Part shown: piece after piece, positions 13,639-26,560 of the stretch
How positions within the stretch are numbered: the first letter of the stretch is position 1
Layout of the letters: each line of letters begins with the position of its first letter
NCBI GenBank assembly: GCA_024362935.1
Contig: JANCRA010000040.1
Coordinates: forward strand, 4,650,001 to 4,714,000
Direction: 5' to 3'
Origin: Setophaga petechia
Taxonomy: Eukaryota > Chordata > Aves > Passeriformes > Parulidae
DNA length: 64,000 bases
Notes under the pieces: generated by a model
Database searches by the model: none
The model's input: only the letters and a program-made list of their open reading frames with translations
What the model was told of the DNA's origin: nothing
Translations under genes and position numbers: made by a program

Positions 13639-14859
13639 CTTTCTTAATTTTTAATGGATTCTAAATTTATCTGCAATTCTCCTGGAGGTATGAAAAAAGG
13701 TCCTTTATTCCTACAAACTTAATTTTGAAGTTTCCTTCATTTAGTCTGATCTTTGGAATGAAACCGCTGTATTTATTGTTCTTATGTAGTGTCCTGGGAA
13801 TAGTGATTGAAAACAGAAAACAGCACAAGCACTTGATGTACCAAAGGGTGTGTAGAAACAAATATGCCTTTATTTAAACCAAACAAGCACCAGCCAAACA
13901 AAGCCCCCACCTTTTCATAAGGAAGCAAAATATTCTCCCTTAAGCAATCTGTGTAATCTGCATGGGCTCATAGCTGTGTTTTATATAAGTATATAACACA
14001 AAGGTGTTTTATAGAAGTATCTCTTTTAGGATGTTGTGGTAGTATTTGCAGAGTACTTAGGTTCCCTTTATTATACTTTTCAAATGTCTGCAGAGGCTTC
14101 AGTTACAGTTATCTTGAGAAGCTTTCTTAGATGTATCTCCCAGAGCAAGTGCTTTTGCTTTGTGCTAAGACTAAAACAGATTTACAGTCTTTTGTCTGTT
14201 TTTTGGCAGCCATGACAGTTTATTATGTACCAACTTCACAAAACTGACCTGGCTAAAAGCAAAACAAACAAGATATTTACTGGTTATTTTTCAACCATGG
14301 TGCAACAGACTGTTTCAGTGTAACACCCACAGACGACAGAAGAAGAAGTCAAAAATTGGATGAAGGAACATTTCAAGATCAGCAAACTGCTTAAGCTAGT
14401 GTGACCACCAAAATAAATGACTACAAATCCACTTTGTGGTGCAATATTTGTTGCAGCCCTGCTATTACAAGTAGCTGTAGTCAGAGAAAAAGATTATTTT
14501 TCTAGTGTTTAAAGGAAATTAGAGTTGAAATATGGAAGCTGTGGTCACATGGAGGAAAATTTTGAAGTATGGGGCCACAGAGTCTGATAGCCTCAAGGAT
14601 TAAAATATTGTGAGAGTTACTTCTTTGGATAACTGCTCGTTAGTAAAAGCTACTTTTCAAACAATATTGAGTTATGTTTCCTTTCTGGGTTAAGTGGAGG
14701 TGGTCCATCCACCTTGGCCAAAATCATTAAAATTTTGGCCCAGTTTGTTGTCATGTGACATGTCATGATGTGATCTCATGGAGTTGATGTGAAATTCCCC
14801 CTGGAGTCCAGTGTCACAGTCAGTACAGAGTGGGCTATGGCAAGCCAAATCCTGCAGGG

Positions 14860-15190
14860 GAGTCTGGCCTTGCCCTGAGCCTCCACCTGTCCCAGGCCCT
14901 GGGCTGGGGCCAGCGCGGAGCGGTGAGGTGGCTGCAGGCAGGGCCAGCCCCGGCCTGCCCGTCCGGCTCCGCTCCTGTGCACGTCCCGTCAGTCCTGGCA
15001 GCACTGCCCTGCAGCTGCCGTCAGACTGCCCCAGCATCCCCCACCATGGCTAAAGGCCATCTTTCACCAGGGATACTATTGAGGGGGCAGGGCAGCTGCT
15101 TGATAGCGCGAGACCATCCATAATTCCCACACTGAGGCAAAGGGTGACTCGGTTTCCCTGACGGGGATCCAGCAGGATCACAGGGAGGTG
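14860..15190. other. CpG-rich, GC-rich island inside the intron
   Basis: CpG dinucleotides are rare in most of the window, but this stretch holds about sixteen by eye. Examples are CCAGCGCGGAGCGG, CCCCGGCCTGCCCGTCCGGC and ATAGCGCGAGACC. GC content is far above that of the flanks. It could be a young, undecayed LTR or other repeat, or an intronic CpG island acting as an alternative promoter or enhancer. Palindromic CATGTGACATGTCATG-type sequence lies near 14753-14770, and TGTCATGACATGTCC lies near 15447-15461. These lie outside the patch and may mark the edges of an inserted element. I recognise no coding sequence; the open frames on both strands reflect the GC-rich composition. Confidence 0.5.
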
Positions 15191-18100
15191 CGATATCTGC
15201 AGCTGAGCCCACGTAGCAACAGACAATCTTAGTAGAGTCACAGTTTGAAAAAACCATACTAGCTCTATGTCTCTCTTAGGCTGCCTCTTACACTATATCG
15301 TGACCTTTCTACAAGCTAGATGAGAGCTTTCTAAGTTGACTTATTTTGTTAGTTTTATTTGCATGAGAGCAGAAAAAAAGGCCAAAAAGTCTGAATTGGA
15401 TACTATTTTGGGACCTTTTGCTCTAAATATCTTGTCATGGCATGTGTCATGACATGTCCTGCGCTCCTTTCTTAATTCTGTCTGCTGTTCCCAACATACT
15501 CATTTTGAATTTTCACCACTCACAACTGCCAGAACTTTCTAATTTATAATTATTCAGCATTTGAGCCTTAAATAACATGAACATTCTTCAATGTGTCAGC
15601 TACCAGTAAAACTTAGTAAGCCAATAGCAAGGAGAAATGGAAAGGTTTTTTATGGATCCTATATCTAAAGCTCCCTTACTTCTTAGTAGTTTGTAGCTGT
15701 GGCTAATCTACGGTTTTTCAGAATATATCTTAAATTTTCATGCACATGCTTTTGTTTCCTGAAAGGATACATACTTCCAGTTTCAACATTAACAGTTCCT
15801 GGGCATAGTACCATTACAAACAGCTAAGCTGATTTTGGCTTTTTGCCTGGCTGTGTCCATTCACAAAGTAGTTGTTAAAGCAAAATACAACTTCTAATTA
15901 CATTAATCTCTTGAGTAGCTAATTTCCTCAGCACCAACTTCTTCTTTTTTTTTTTTTGTTTGATTTTTTTTTAACAATGCCTTTTGAGGTTTGTTTTTGT
16001 TGGTACTGAAGAGATAACAAATACTAGATAGAAGAACCATGGCAGTATCCAAACTATCAAGAATGTGTCACAGAAGCAAAGCTTTGAACTGTCAGACCAC
16101 CTTTCTCGGTGTTTTATTTAACAGCAGCTGTGCAATATAATGCAAAGTGATTCCTAATAGTAACAGATTGTAGACCTATTAACCCCACTTGAGCACTTAG
16201 TGGCATTGACCTGTGAAGACCTACAGTGTCTGTGAAAGTGCAAATTAATTTTCATACTGGAAGGCAGCACGTGATGATCACAAATAGTGCAGGGCCTGCT
16301 GTAAACCAGCAAGACTTCTCCTGGCTGCTTGAATTCTCACCTTCACTAAGAGCAGCAGACAGGTATTATGTGATTGCTTACATAGCTGCTTAGTCCCCAT
16401 AGCCATCACTTAGTCACAGATAAGGCATTTTTTCTTCACGTAAAAGTGATTGCATTGATTGCTAAAAGAGTAAGTAGGTAGATCTATACATAAGACCCCT
16501 TTCAGTTTGAACTGTTCATCTTCTCAAGCTCTCACTCTGATTTGAAATTTTTATTTCTTTATCTGGGAAGTATGAATGCTGCTTACATCATCTAGCTAAG
16601 AAGAGACAGTCATCTGACAGGAAGAATTTGGGAGAGAAGTTAGGCTGAATGACAGGAAAACTTCCTCATGATGAATTGCATTGTGAAATACTTTACCAAA
16701 GAAAATAGACTTTGCCATGGAAAATGTCTAAGGCACAAACTGAGATTAGGCCAAGTGTTGGAAAATGTACTGTAGAAACAGAGTAAGTATTTTATATTGC
16801 TCAGTGGCCATGCATGCCTCAACCTGGAGCATCATTAATCAGATTGTCATCAAGTATCTTTCAGTAAGTTATTTCAAAGGTGCCCATCATGGTAATGGGC
16901 TAAGAGTATGGTGCATTTCTTAAAAAAGACTTCCATACTCTTTTTCGAGGTAAGGGGTATGGGGAAAATGGGAAACAGGCAGAAGTTGGACAACATCTAA
17001 TAAATCTGCTTTTCTAGTTGAATTTAAGAGTAACATCCTCACCCGTGACGTTTGTCCCAAGAGCATTTTGCGTGAGGTTCTAAATCAGTTGATTTCAGTA
17101 TTTTGGAGCCTAAATTTCTATGCAGAGTTCTGTAGCTGGCCAATTTTATTGCTTGTTTGTTTGAAGAAAATTAGAGCCACTGTGTCAAATAGAACCATTA
17201 CTGACAATTTGAAAAATTTATTGATATTCTCTGACAGATTCTGCAAGATGAAATATTTAAAAGAAAAATCCTAGCTGCAGTAAACATTCCTGACAACGTT
17301 TTGGCTTCCATGTTGGGTTAGCCATTTAGTTATTTTTATGTCTGCTAAACTTCCATTTTGTTTATTTATTTGTTTCAGACTTTAAATGTTGAGGTGTTTG
17401 TTCTTACTTTGGACTCAGAAGCTGTTGCTTATGACATCCAGGCAATCAAACTCTTGATCTCTTAAGTCTGTTGCTAAAGAAAGGCTTGTCTATGTGCTTT
17501 AATGTGTCCAGCTTTGGTCTAGGAAGAAGGAACCTGCATTCTGACTCTGTTTTTTTAAGGAAAGAATATTTAAAGGCAGTTTCAGGAATTCTGACAAATA
17601 AAGCTTGTCAAAATAAATGTTGTGATGATGGCTGCTCAACATCCCTTAGGGAATAATCTGCACTAATTAAATAACATTGGTTTTACTTTTCATGGCAAGT
17701 TAGAAAGTTCTTACTTTGATAAGTGAAATGTTTGTTTATTCTTTTATCGATTTCCAACTTTCCCTTTACATCCTAATGGACCTCACAAGGAGGCCTGTTC
17801 GGGGTGCATTCACTCCACTCTGGAGAGGTTTTGTTGACATCTGCACAGTGAGGGAAACATGCCTGGCTGCAAAATTTACAGATCAGGATTTGGAAAAGCA
17901 GAGAGACAAAATAATAAACATACAGAACTGATTTGGGGTAACTGTTAAGTAGGTCTACAGCCAGATTAAAAATTTCTTGGAAAGTTTAAAATAAGCTTTT
18001 TTTAGAGTAAAGCTTTTTGCTTATTTGCTAGAATTTCTTTTAATCAGATAATTTCTCTAAATGTTAACGTATTGAAAAAAGAAGTTTAAAAAACCACAAA

Positions 18101-21100
18101 ACTCTCCACAAAAGCAGAGCTTCCTTCACTTCTGCACTTCTTAAGTTGAAGATTTTCCCCTATAGAAAAAGATTTGGTTTTGTTTTGTTTACTCATTGTT
18201 TATGGGAAAAATTGTTCCATGTGATAAATGTTTAAGAATGTAAGGATACTTGTAGTATCCTAAAATATCTATATTTAACAGAGTACTCACTAGAATAACA
18301 TACTGTTGAAAATGTTGTGAAGTGTGGTATACTTAAATTCTGGATCAGTTTTTTTCTTAATTAGTTCTGTGCTCCAATTATGCTGTTTCCTGTGTTTATG
18401 TAGCCATTTCCCACTTGATAATATGTAATGTAAACGTTCAAGCTGAGAGATTTTTTGGTTTGTTTGGACAGCCATAAAGAGGGATAAAACCAGAAAAATT
18501 TTCTTCTGCTGCCTATCTGAAACTACATTCTCAAGCTCTTTTCCTTTCTGTATGATTTGAACTCTCAGCCTACTCAAGAGACATGCACTGTTTGTATTAA
18601 TGGTAGTGATAAAAAGATAAATACCTAGACTTGCAAGTACACTACCGAACTGTTTTTCCTTCAGTGTAGTGGTGTTTGTGGCTGCTTTATCTTTTACTCA
18701 GTTTTTGCTGAGTTAGAGTCCATGGAGTAAGCTGTAAAAAGAAATGGTATCTCTTCCTGGATGATTAGCTACCTACCATGACCATATCCACTGCTGATTT
18801 ATGTCTTCTAAATATTTTCAGGGGATTGCTAAAGAAAAAAGGGACAAACAAGCCCAACTGTTGTTTTGGTGTGTTTTTGTGCGTTTTTATTTGTGTGCTC
18901 TTGGTTGGTTAGTTATTTGGGTTTTTTTCCCTTTCATTTATCACCAAGTAGTTTTTTTCCCTCCAAAAGGAGGAAAACTCTAGCTTCAGTCATCTTTGTA
19001 ATTGTGCCTATATCAGAAAAAGTTAAATGCATTCTTTAACACTTTACAAAATGTTCCTATCTATGTAGAAAACTCTTTTGCTGTTGCAACTAAGCAGTAA
19101 GTCTGAGAGACAGGAGAGGCTGCAAGTGAGAGGAGGCAGGGTACATTACAGTTTCCAGCTCAAGTTGTTAGTGCCAGTAGTGACAGAAACCCCACTGAGC
19201 TCTTGCCCACTGAAGGAAAAACAGGAAGATGGTACACAGAGAAATCAAGTCTTTGAAGTGTGTCCTTGTACAATGAAAGAGTAGGTGGCATGCATGGTCT
19301 TTGTTATGTGAAAGGATTTTGAGGCAAAAGAAAGAAATGAAAGCACAGGAGAAGATAAAAAATATAACCGAGGTACAGCGAATTTATTCCAATATATTAT
19401 CTTCTACTGGGCTTTTGCAATAAATTGCGAGGTATAAAAGTCAGTAGGGTCTTTCCCCTTTCCTTTTTAACTTACTGGCCACTGTTTTCTCCTAATCCAT
19501 CAAAAACTTCTATAGGGGCCAGATGTGAATATTTTTTCACATAAATGAAAAGTACTGGAGCACATGCCTCGATGTACAATGCTTCTGCATTTGAATTTTA
19601 CCTTACAGTGGTCAATGCATATAGTGTGTGGGTACTGGTAGGCAACCAAGTTCTCTGTAGCATTTACCCCTGCTCCTGCTCTTTTGGGAAGTTGCTAAGT
19701 GTCATTGTGCTTGGTGCCTACTCAGGAAAATGTGTTTGGTTATGGCTAACATTGGACTAGAGTAAGTCAGTCTGCTTAAACCCACACATCGAGGAAATAA
19801 GTGAAGAACCAGTTGATGCCGTTTGGCTTCCAATTTCTGAACACACTGAAGATGAGGCACTTCTTATGACAGTGTCTTAGGACTTTTATTGTCAATACCT
19901 AGAACAGAAATTTTTCTAAATATATTCATGTGAGAGTTTTCTAGTGGATCAAAGCATCTAAGAGTCTGATTATAAATGTATTATACCTTCAGGTTGGCCA
20001 AGGTTTTTCTGTTTTCAAGTGATCTCTTTCTTCTGTGTATTTAATGTAACAGTATTGGGGTCCCTCATCCCAATTGATCAAATTTAAACAGCTTGCCCTT
20101 CACATTTTTGACACTGACTCCTTGTAGCTGAGCTGAAGGAATGATGGCAATGAAGTCAGTCCTTCAGTAGGCACTGCTTGGGCACAGTTGGTATTTTCAT
20201 AATGAATTCAGGTATCCCAGTTTTGGTATTAGTTTTGAATGCTAGGGATCTTGAATTCTACTTTTTACCTTTAGCATACAGCAGGAGCTATGTTATTTAC
20301 AAGAAGGGTAGCCCATGCTGTATGAACCCTCCAGCTGTATAAGATTACTAATGGAGCTAGGACTGTAGCTTGTCATGTTTGTTCAAAACTCAGTGCTATT
20401 AAAATTGATCTAGGTACCCTATTTTAGATGTGCCACTGTGGCCTGAAACATGAATTAAAGATTGCTTAATAAAGGTAATGTTACAGGAATTTAGTTTACA
20501 ACTCTGTTGATCTATAAGTTGCTTGAGATATGACATTCTTCCATTTCAGATTGGTTCAGTGGTGCTATCAGTAGTAAAACTTAAATATTTTGTGCTGTCA
20601 CTAAGGTAGTAATCCTCTCAATACCTGCAGAGTTTTCTGAGCAACCCTAAATAATTCTGATACTTTCCTGCACATAACCACTACGTTTAAGAATCACCAG
20701 CACCTTAAATTTTGCTCAGAAGCTAACAGTGTAAAAAGGATTTGAGCATTAATACTCCTTGCATAATTCTGTCAGCTTTCACGTACTATCTCCCAGAGCA
20801 CATTGCCAATCCTTGCTAGGAGTTGAGAAGCTCTGCGAGCTCCACAGTCAGTGAAGGACATCCTAGGCTACACTACCAGGATGATGCATGCATGGGTGGT
20901 ACAAGTTTATTCCTCTGTTGCTGTTGATCAGCAGCTGAGACAGTAGGACCAGCTAGCTGGGACTGGCTTGTGCAGACTCTGCTAGCAAAGTACTTTTCCT
21001 TGCATGCACTTCAGCAAAGCACATTTCAAGCAGCACTCCCTTCCAAACATTTATTGCTAATGAGGGCCCTTTATTTAAATCCATTTCTTGGCAAGGTACA

Positions 21101-23417
21101 TTGTGAGTGGAATGAAGTCAGTTTTGTTGAAAGTTACTGTGGGAGGGCAAGAGCAGTATTGTTAAATCCATGTCTGGACAATTCCCTTGGTATCGTTCTT
21201 TGCATCTTAATTTCCCCATGAAGCCTAATTTACAACATGCCAGTATTTACATCTTTATTCAGTTCTTGTAATACTTGATACAGAGTTTGACATTTGGAAT
21301 AGTCTTGACACATGAGAAGAGCTGTGGAATTGCTTTTTTTATTTTATTCAGGCTAGTAAAGGGAAGGACAGAAATTAAATTCTAAAATCAATAATTTTTG
21401 TATGATATTAATGTTTGAATTTTTACCCTTACCACTTCAACTACATGAAAAAGAATAACTTTTCTGAGTTTGTTTGGGCCCCTTTTGTACACAGATGTTT
21501 CTTCTGGGGGCTATCCAATGTTCCAACAAACACAGGTCTCCTTTGCCATTTTGTGTGCTGTGAGAGGGAGATGACAGACAAGTTACGTGCTTGCTCTGAA
21601 TGCTTTAAAATCTGATTTCCTTAAATTTAAAATATGCAAGTAGTGTGTGTTTATTAATGGTCATAAAACTAGCCAAGCCCTTTAATAATTCAGGTGGATT
21701 TTTTTGTCTTGATACTGACCTTTGGCTTTCAATTTCTTGAGATTATTATGAAATAGTAGCACACTCTCCTTTTTATTTCTCTTATCAACTGCTGTTATTC
21801 ATTTGTCCATTTCCATGTTTGTCTTCTGAATACTTTGTGTTGCTTTTCCAGAAGGCTGTTTGCATTTACATTGGTATTATTTGTGGATCATAGCTTCTAA
21901 AAGTATTTATCCAATTTCTTATATAATCTTTTATTTTAAAAGGTGCTATAAATGTTAACTTTTTGTATGATTATTTTATTAAGAAATGAATAAATTTTAA
22001 GTGTTTGGTAACAATTTAAAGACATTTTTTAAGGTTACCATCACATGTTTTTCCTATTCTAATCTAAGTTTATAAGAGTCTGTTAAATATGATGGTAACA
22101 GGAAAAGATCTAGTTTGGTCTTATTTGGGTCAAATAATTGAGGTATTTAACTTGTTTCTTCATTCACCTATCTAAAGAAAATTAAATGTAGCAATCTTTT
22201 GAGATTTGAAGTAAAATAAAAAATTATGAGAAAAGAGAATATCTGACTTTTTACATGGAACATATATGTGGAATGTGACTGTTTTCAGTAATCCATGTTT
22301 GCTTAAGACTTTTTTTGTGCATCTTGAAGATGTAAACTAGAATTAACATAAAGGTATATGTAGCAATTTCACTTCAGCAGTTCCCAATGCTTGAAAGGCG
22401 TCTAATATTCCCCCTCAAACAAATCTGCTTTCTGTAGGCAGATGACATTGTACTATATGCTGTAAATAATTTTTAAGGCTGTCCATAAAAGTATTAGACA
22501 TCTCATTGCCTCTGTGTGTTATCAGAGGCAGTTTGCTCACTGGGCATGTGACAGGTTTGTAGCCTCTGACTTTACTCCTACTTGGAGTGATTGATAATAT
22601 AGGTCTACTGCACTTTCTTAACTCAGAAGGAAAATTTGAGCATCAGGTTTTAAAATGTAAAGTAGATTTGGTTTGCCAAACTAAAACATTTAGTGGAGGA
22701 TGATTATAAATGCAATGTCTGTTCACATACAAATGGTAGGAATTGAGTAGCTTCTTCTTGGTGCTGTTTAAAGTTATGCTTGAAGTATTTGTGGTCCAAC
22801 AATGCCCAAGAATCTTGTGTTCATGACCAAAATGGATTAGCATACAAACATTAAAACTTAACTGCTGTAAAATAACAACAGTTCTGGGAGTTAAAATATA
22901 ATGATATTTTCTCTTCATAAGGCAAGAAAGATATATTAAGCTTACTGCAAATTCTCAAATGGGGAATTTAAAACAGATGGAATGAATATTTAGCTTTTTC
23001 CCTCCAGAGAAATCACAGACAATGAATAAATTAGGTGAACAAGATAATTAAAAGGAAGTAACATTAAAAAGAAGTATTAAATGAATGTGTTCATAATATA
23101 CTTCATCTAAGCATGCCAAACACCATTTTTGCATCTTTAAAAACTTTTAATGTATGGAAATCTTGTTGCAACCTTTACTTTCTTTTGCCTGCAATGGTAA
23201 GTTCAGTCATAGATAACCTACCTTATTATGCAAAACAAGAACTATTGAGATGCATTTGAAACTTGCTGCTATAAATTCATGGTGCAAGTATTCTCATCTA
23301 AGTTAATTTTTACCCTTCTTTCCTCAATGAGCAATGTCTGCAGAGTCCAGTCTTGCAGTCATTGAGAATTGTTTCTTATGGCTGGTGTTTATAAAGAGAT
23401 GAACAAACCACTAAGAA

Positions 23418-23457
23418 AAATAATTGTAAGATGCTTGAATGCATCTTACAATTATTT
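23418..23457. repeat. Perfect 17-bp inverted repeat, 6-nt loop
   Basis: The left arm AAATAATTGTAAGATGC (23418-23434) is exactly complementary to the right arm 23441-23457, around the loop TTGAAT. In the intronic transcript it would fold into a short stable hairpin. No flanking transposon ends are visible. Confidence 0.9.
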
Positions 23458-25860
23458 GGAAGACATGTTTCATCTTGTATACTTCTGTTAAATATTTGTT
23501 CCCTTGCGAATTTCTGGTGTGCTTCTATAAGATATTGCCAGTGGGTAGCAGCATAAAATGGTTCTGGAGCAGCACTGAGTGACTGGAGTCAGATGGTAGG
23601 AACTTTTGGGTTCTGATGATCCATTTTTTTCTGTTGATTTCCATGCTCAGCTTCAGTGAGCTCCCTGTGTGAGCCCTGTCTTGGTCAGGCTTCAATTAGC
23701 TGCCACATTCCAGAGTCAGCTGGTGAATCTGGCATCTTAATACCTGTGAATGACAGAAAATGTGAGTAGTGGAGGCAGCATCCTGCCAGAGGATGGAGGG
23801 CAGAATGGTTATTTCTGAGGCTGAATGATGTACTGTCTCTAAGAGAAGTGATATGCAATGACCAATTTGGATTTTAACAGAAAAAAATAGCCTAGATCAG
23901 GTGTGAAGTTCTGATTATGTACCTGTTCCAGCACTGCACATGTAATCAGTTGGTGATAAATGTAATAACTATGCTAGAAATTAATTAAATAAAAGGAAAT
24001 CAGGAGGCATAAAAATATTGCTTCGTGTTGGAATTAGACTAAGCCATATTTTGTATAACCCAATATAATAAAATCTAACTAATGTGATTCCTATTTAGCA
24101 TGATGATAGAGTTAAAATTTGACTATTTTTTCTTTTAACTTTGAAACAAGTGATTTTTTACATTATTTCATTGGTTGCTTAGTTAATTTATTCTTTGTCT
24201 ATTTGGGTGTGTGGCTACACCTGTGGTTCATCTGTTTTGTTATATTAGAAGTGCCATGTACCTTTCTAAGTGTAACTTCAGACTGTGAAGTTAATGTGAC
24301 AGTAACCTTTTCTGAATCCTGTAATGTCTATGTTTTTGCTGTCTTGTGGAATCCAGCTGCTTCTGCTGAATGAAAAGCAAATCTTGCCCAGTCCCATATT
24401 TCTTCAGTTTATCACAGAAAACTTCAAATGGGTTTGCAATATCTCTGAGGGAAAGCAGACTTCAAGCCCAGTAGCTCAGATGTTCATTTGCTTTCTTTTG
24501 GAAACTTCTAAATAGGTTTGTATTAAGCCTTTATACATCTACACAGAATAACCTTTATGTAAGCAGATTAGCAAGCTTGAATTTGATTGCAAACAGCATC
24601 ACAATTCCATGATATGCTGTATCTGGTCTGAATGGATCACAGGCATCCTATGCTTATTTTTCCTCATTGTTTGGGAAGAGAAGCTTATGTGGCTGTATCC
24701 ACAGAGACAATGGGTATCTAATGTTGAGTGACTGAGTTAATTGCTCGGTAAGTCCTTGAGCCTCTTTGTGTTGGTATTGTTAATGTCCTCTGTCAGATCT
24801 TGCTGTTGGCAGTGCATGAACTGATTTATTAGGGGAGCACCTGAAGTTCCAGATTTTGTGTAATAGCTGTTACTTAAACTCAAATATGCATTTTTTCTTT
24901 CTCTCTTTTCTTAATGCTAAGCCTTAGAGTTAATACTTCTCTGTTGTTCCTTGGCCCTAAAGCAAGTTAACCAGTGTTAGTATAGCATGGTCTTAAAGAC
25001 CCAGGCTTTCAGGGTCATTTATAGGGCTTGGTTCCTGGGAGGAAGAAGGGAACTTCTGCTCCACAGCCATTGCAGACACGAAGAATATTGGTGCCTCCTT
25101 CCAAGAGAATCAAGTTACTGTTTTAATGAAAGGTTGTACTGGACCTTGGGGTCTCTGAGTGCTAAAGTACCATAGATATTGTCTTCTGCCTTAAAGATTG
25201 AGCTACTACAAAAAAGGTAAGATACTTGAGGGTGATTGCTATAGGTACTTGCTATGTTGTACCCTCATCTAAGATAGCAGAGGTCATCATAACCCTGTAT
25301 AGGAACATGTGGAAACAGCCCAGAAAGCATATGCCTCAACCATGAGACTGCTGGGGTATAAAGTTAATGAAATGTGGCTTATATAAACACTTCATTCATG
25401 TGCTGATATAATGAAAGCATTTTAAACTGAATTCTTTTTAATTACATACTGTGCTTAGTAGGATAGTGGGTAGTTAAAAATAGCAAAGAAAAAGAAGATA
25501 GTACAAGGGAGTATTTCTAAAATAATGTCGACTCACTCATTTCTGCCAATGAGCTCCCAAAATATATTGCTTACAAACTGTAACTATTTTCTTCCTTGGC
25601 TGATAACTTGGGAGGAGCAGAGGAAACTGTTGGGACAGAGAGAGAGCCTGAGAGGACCTCCTGGTATTTGATATTCTCCCCACTTTACAAGACAAAGTTA
25701 CATCTGGTTAATGATCACAAAGATAGTCACAGTACTCACTACTTCCAGATCTAGTTTGTCCACTCACCCATAATTATTAGTTCTGATAGATAAATATATC
25801 AGGAGGCCTTCATTTACCAAGACCTGTACCAAGTAATTGCAAAGTCAAGATACACAAGAC

Positions 25861-25991
25861 CCTGCAGATTGGCTGAGTTGGTTGGAGCTTGGTGCTTATA
25901 CCACCAAGGTTGTGGATTCAGTCCCTGGGTGGGCCATTCTCTTAAGATTTGGACTTGATAATCGTTGTGACTCCCTTCTGACTCAGAATAT
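25861..25991 (+). mobile_element. tRNA-Ile-derived SINE with CR1-like tail (TguSINE1 type)
   Basis: The 5' half is a tRNA-like module. It has an A box TGGCTGAGTTGG (25870-25881), which fits the internal pol III promoter consensus, and a B box GGATTCAGTCC (25914-25924), one or two bases off consensus. Between them is an anticodon arm TGGTG-CTTATAC-CACCA with anticodon TAT, that is, isoleucine. The 3' half (about 25944-25991) reads TTTGGACTTGATAATCG, then TTGTGACTCCCTTCTGACTCAG and AATATC. This matches the end of CR1 elements (GGACT-GATGATC-TTGTGGGTCCCTTC-AACTCAG) with decay. A tRNA-Ile head on a CR1-type tail is the structure of the SINEs known from passerine birds. The tail presumably allows mobilisation by CR1 machinery. 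The copy is decayed and is not a functional tRNA gene: the acceptor stem does not pair well. Confidence 0.85.
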
Positions 25992-26471
25992 CAGTGATCT
26001 GAAATTATTTGTTTGCAATCTTAATTTTAAAATATTATATCTATATGTTATATTTTTCTGTGTATATTTACACTACATATCAATGTGTACTTTTTAGAAT
26101 ATCAATGTTATGTGTAAAAAGAAGATGGTAGATCTGAGTCAGATTCTTCATGAAGACTGACTTTTTTGAAGGTTGGCTGCTTTTTTATCTGCTTTGTCTG
26201 TAATTAGTCAAAAGGAAAAAGCTTCTGAGGACACCTAACATCTGAAATTCTTCAGTTGTTCTTCAGATGAGTTCTGTTCCTCCTCTAATGTTTTGTGAGG
26301 AGTCCATAAGGAGACTGGCCTTTCAGTGCTAAAGGCAGCCTTTCTCATGTGTAATTTTTTATTATATTAACAAACAATCACTTCAGGTTTGACACTACAA
26401 TAATGTGTTTTTAAACATAAACTATGCAATATAGGAAATCGAAGTTCACTTGAAAATATTGAGAAAAAATC

Positions 26472-26560
26472 TGATCTAGTGGGAAGTATTGCTGCCTGTG
26501 ACAGGGGGTGGAACCTAAAGATCTTTAAGATCCCTTCCAACCCAAACCATTCTTTGATTC
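26472..26560 (+). mobile_element. CR1 LINE 3' terminal fragment
   Basis: The sequence runs from TGATCTAGTGGGAAGTATTG through GACAGGGGGTGGAAC to GATCCCTTCCAACCCAAACC and ATTCTTTGATTC. This is the 3' end of a CR1 in + orientation, including one terminal ATTCT-TGATTC repeat. Only about 90 bp remain. The element is strongly 5'-truncated, as is usual for CR1. Confidence 0.92.

Noticed and set aside
14690..15257. Several overlapping open frames rich in Pro, Gly, Ala and Ser
   Set aside because: High GC content lowers stop frequency. Frames are open on both strands with no conserved motif.
25861..25936. A functional tRNA-Ile gene
   Set aside because: The acceptor stem does not pair, there is no terminator T-run at the proper place, and the sequence continues into a CR1-like tail, so it is a SINE.
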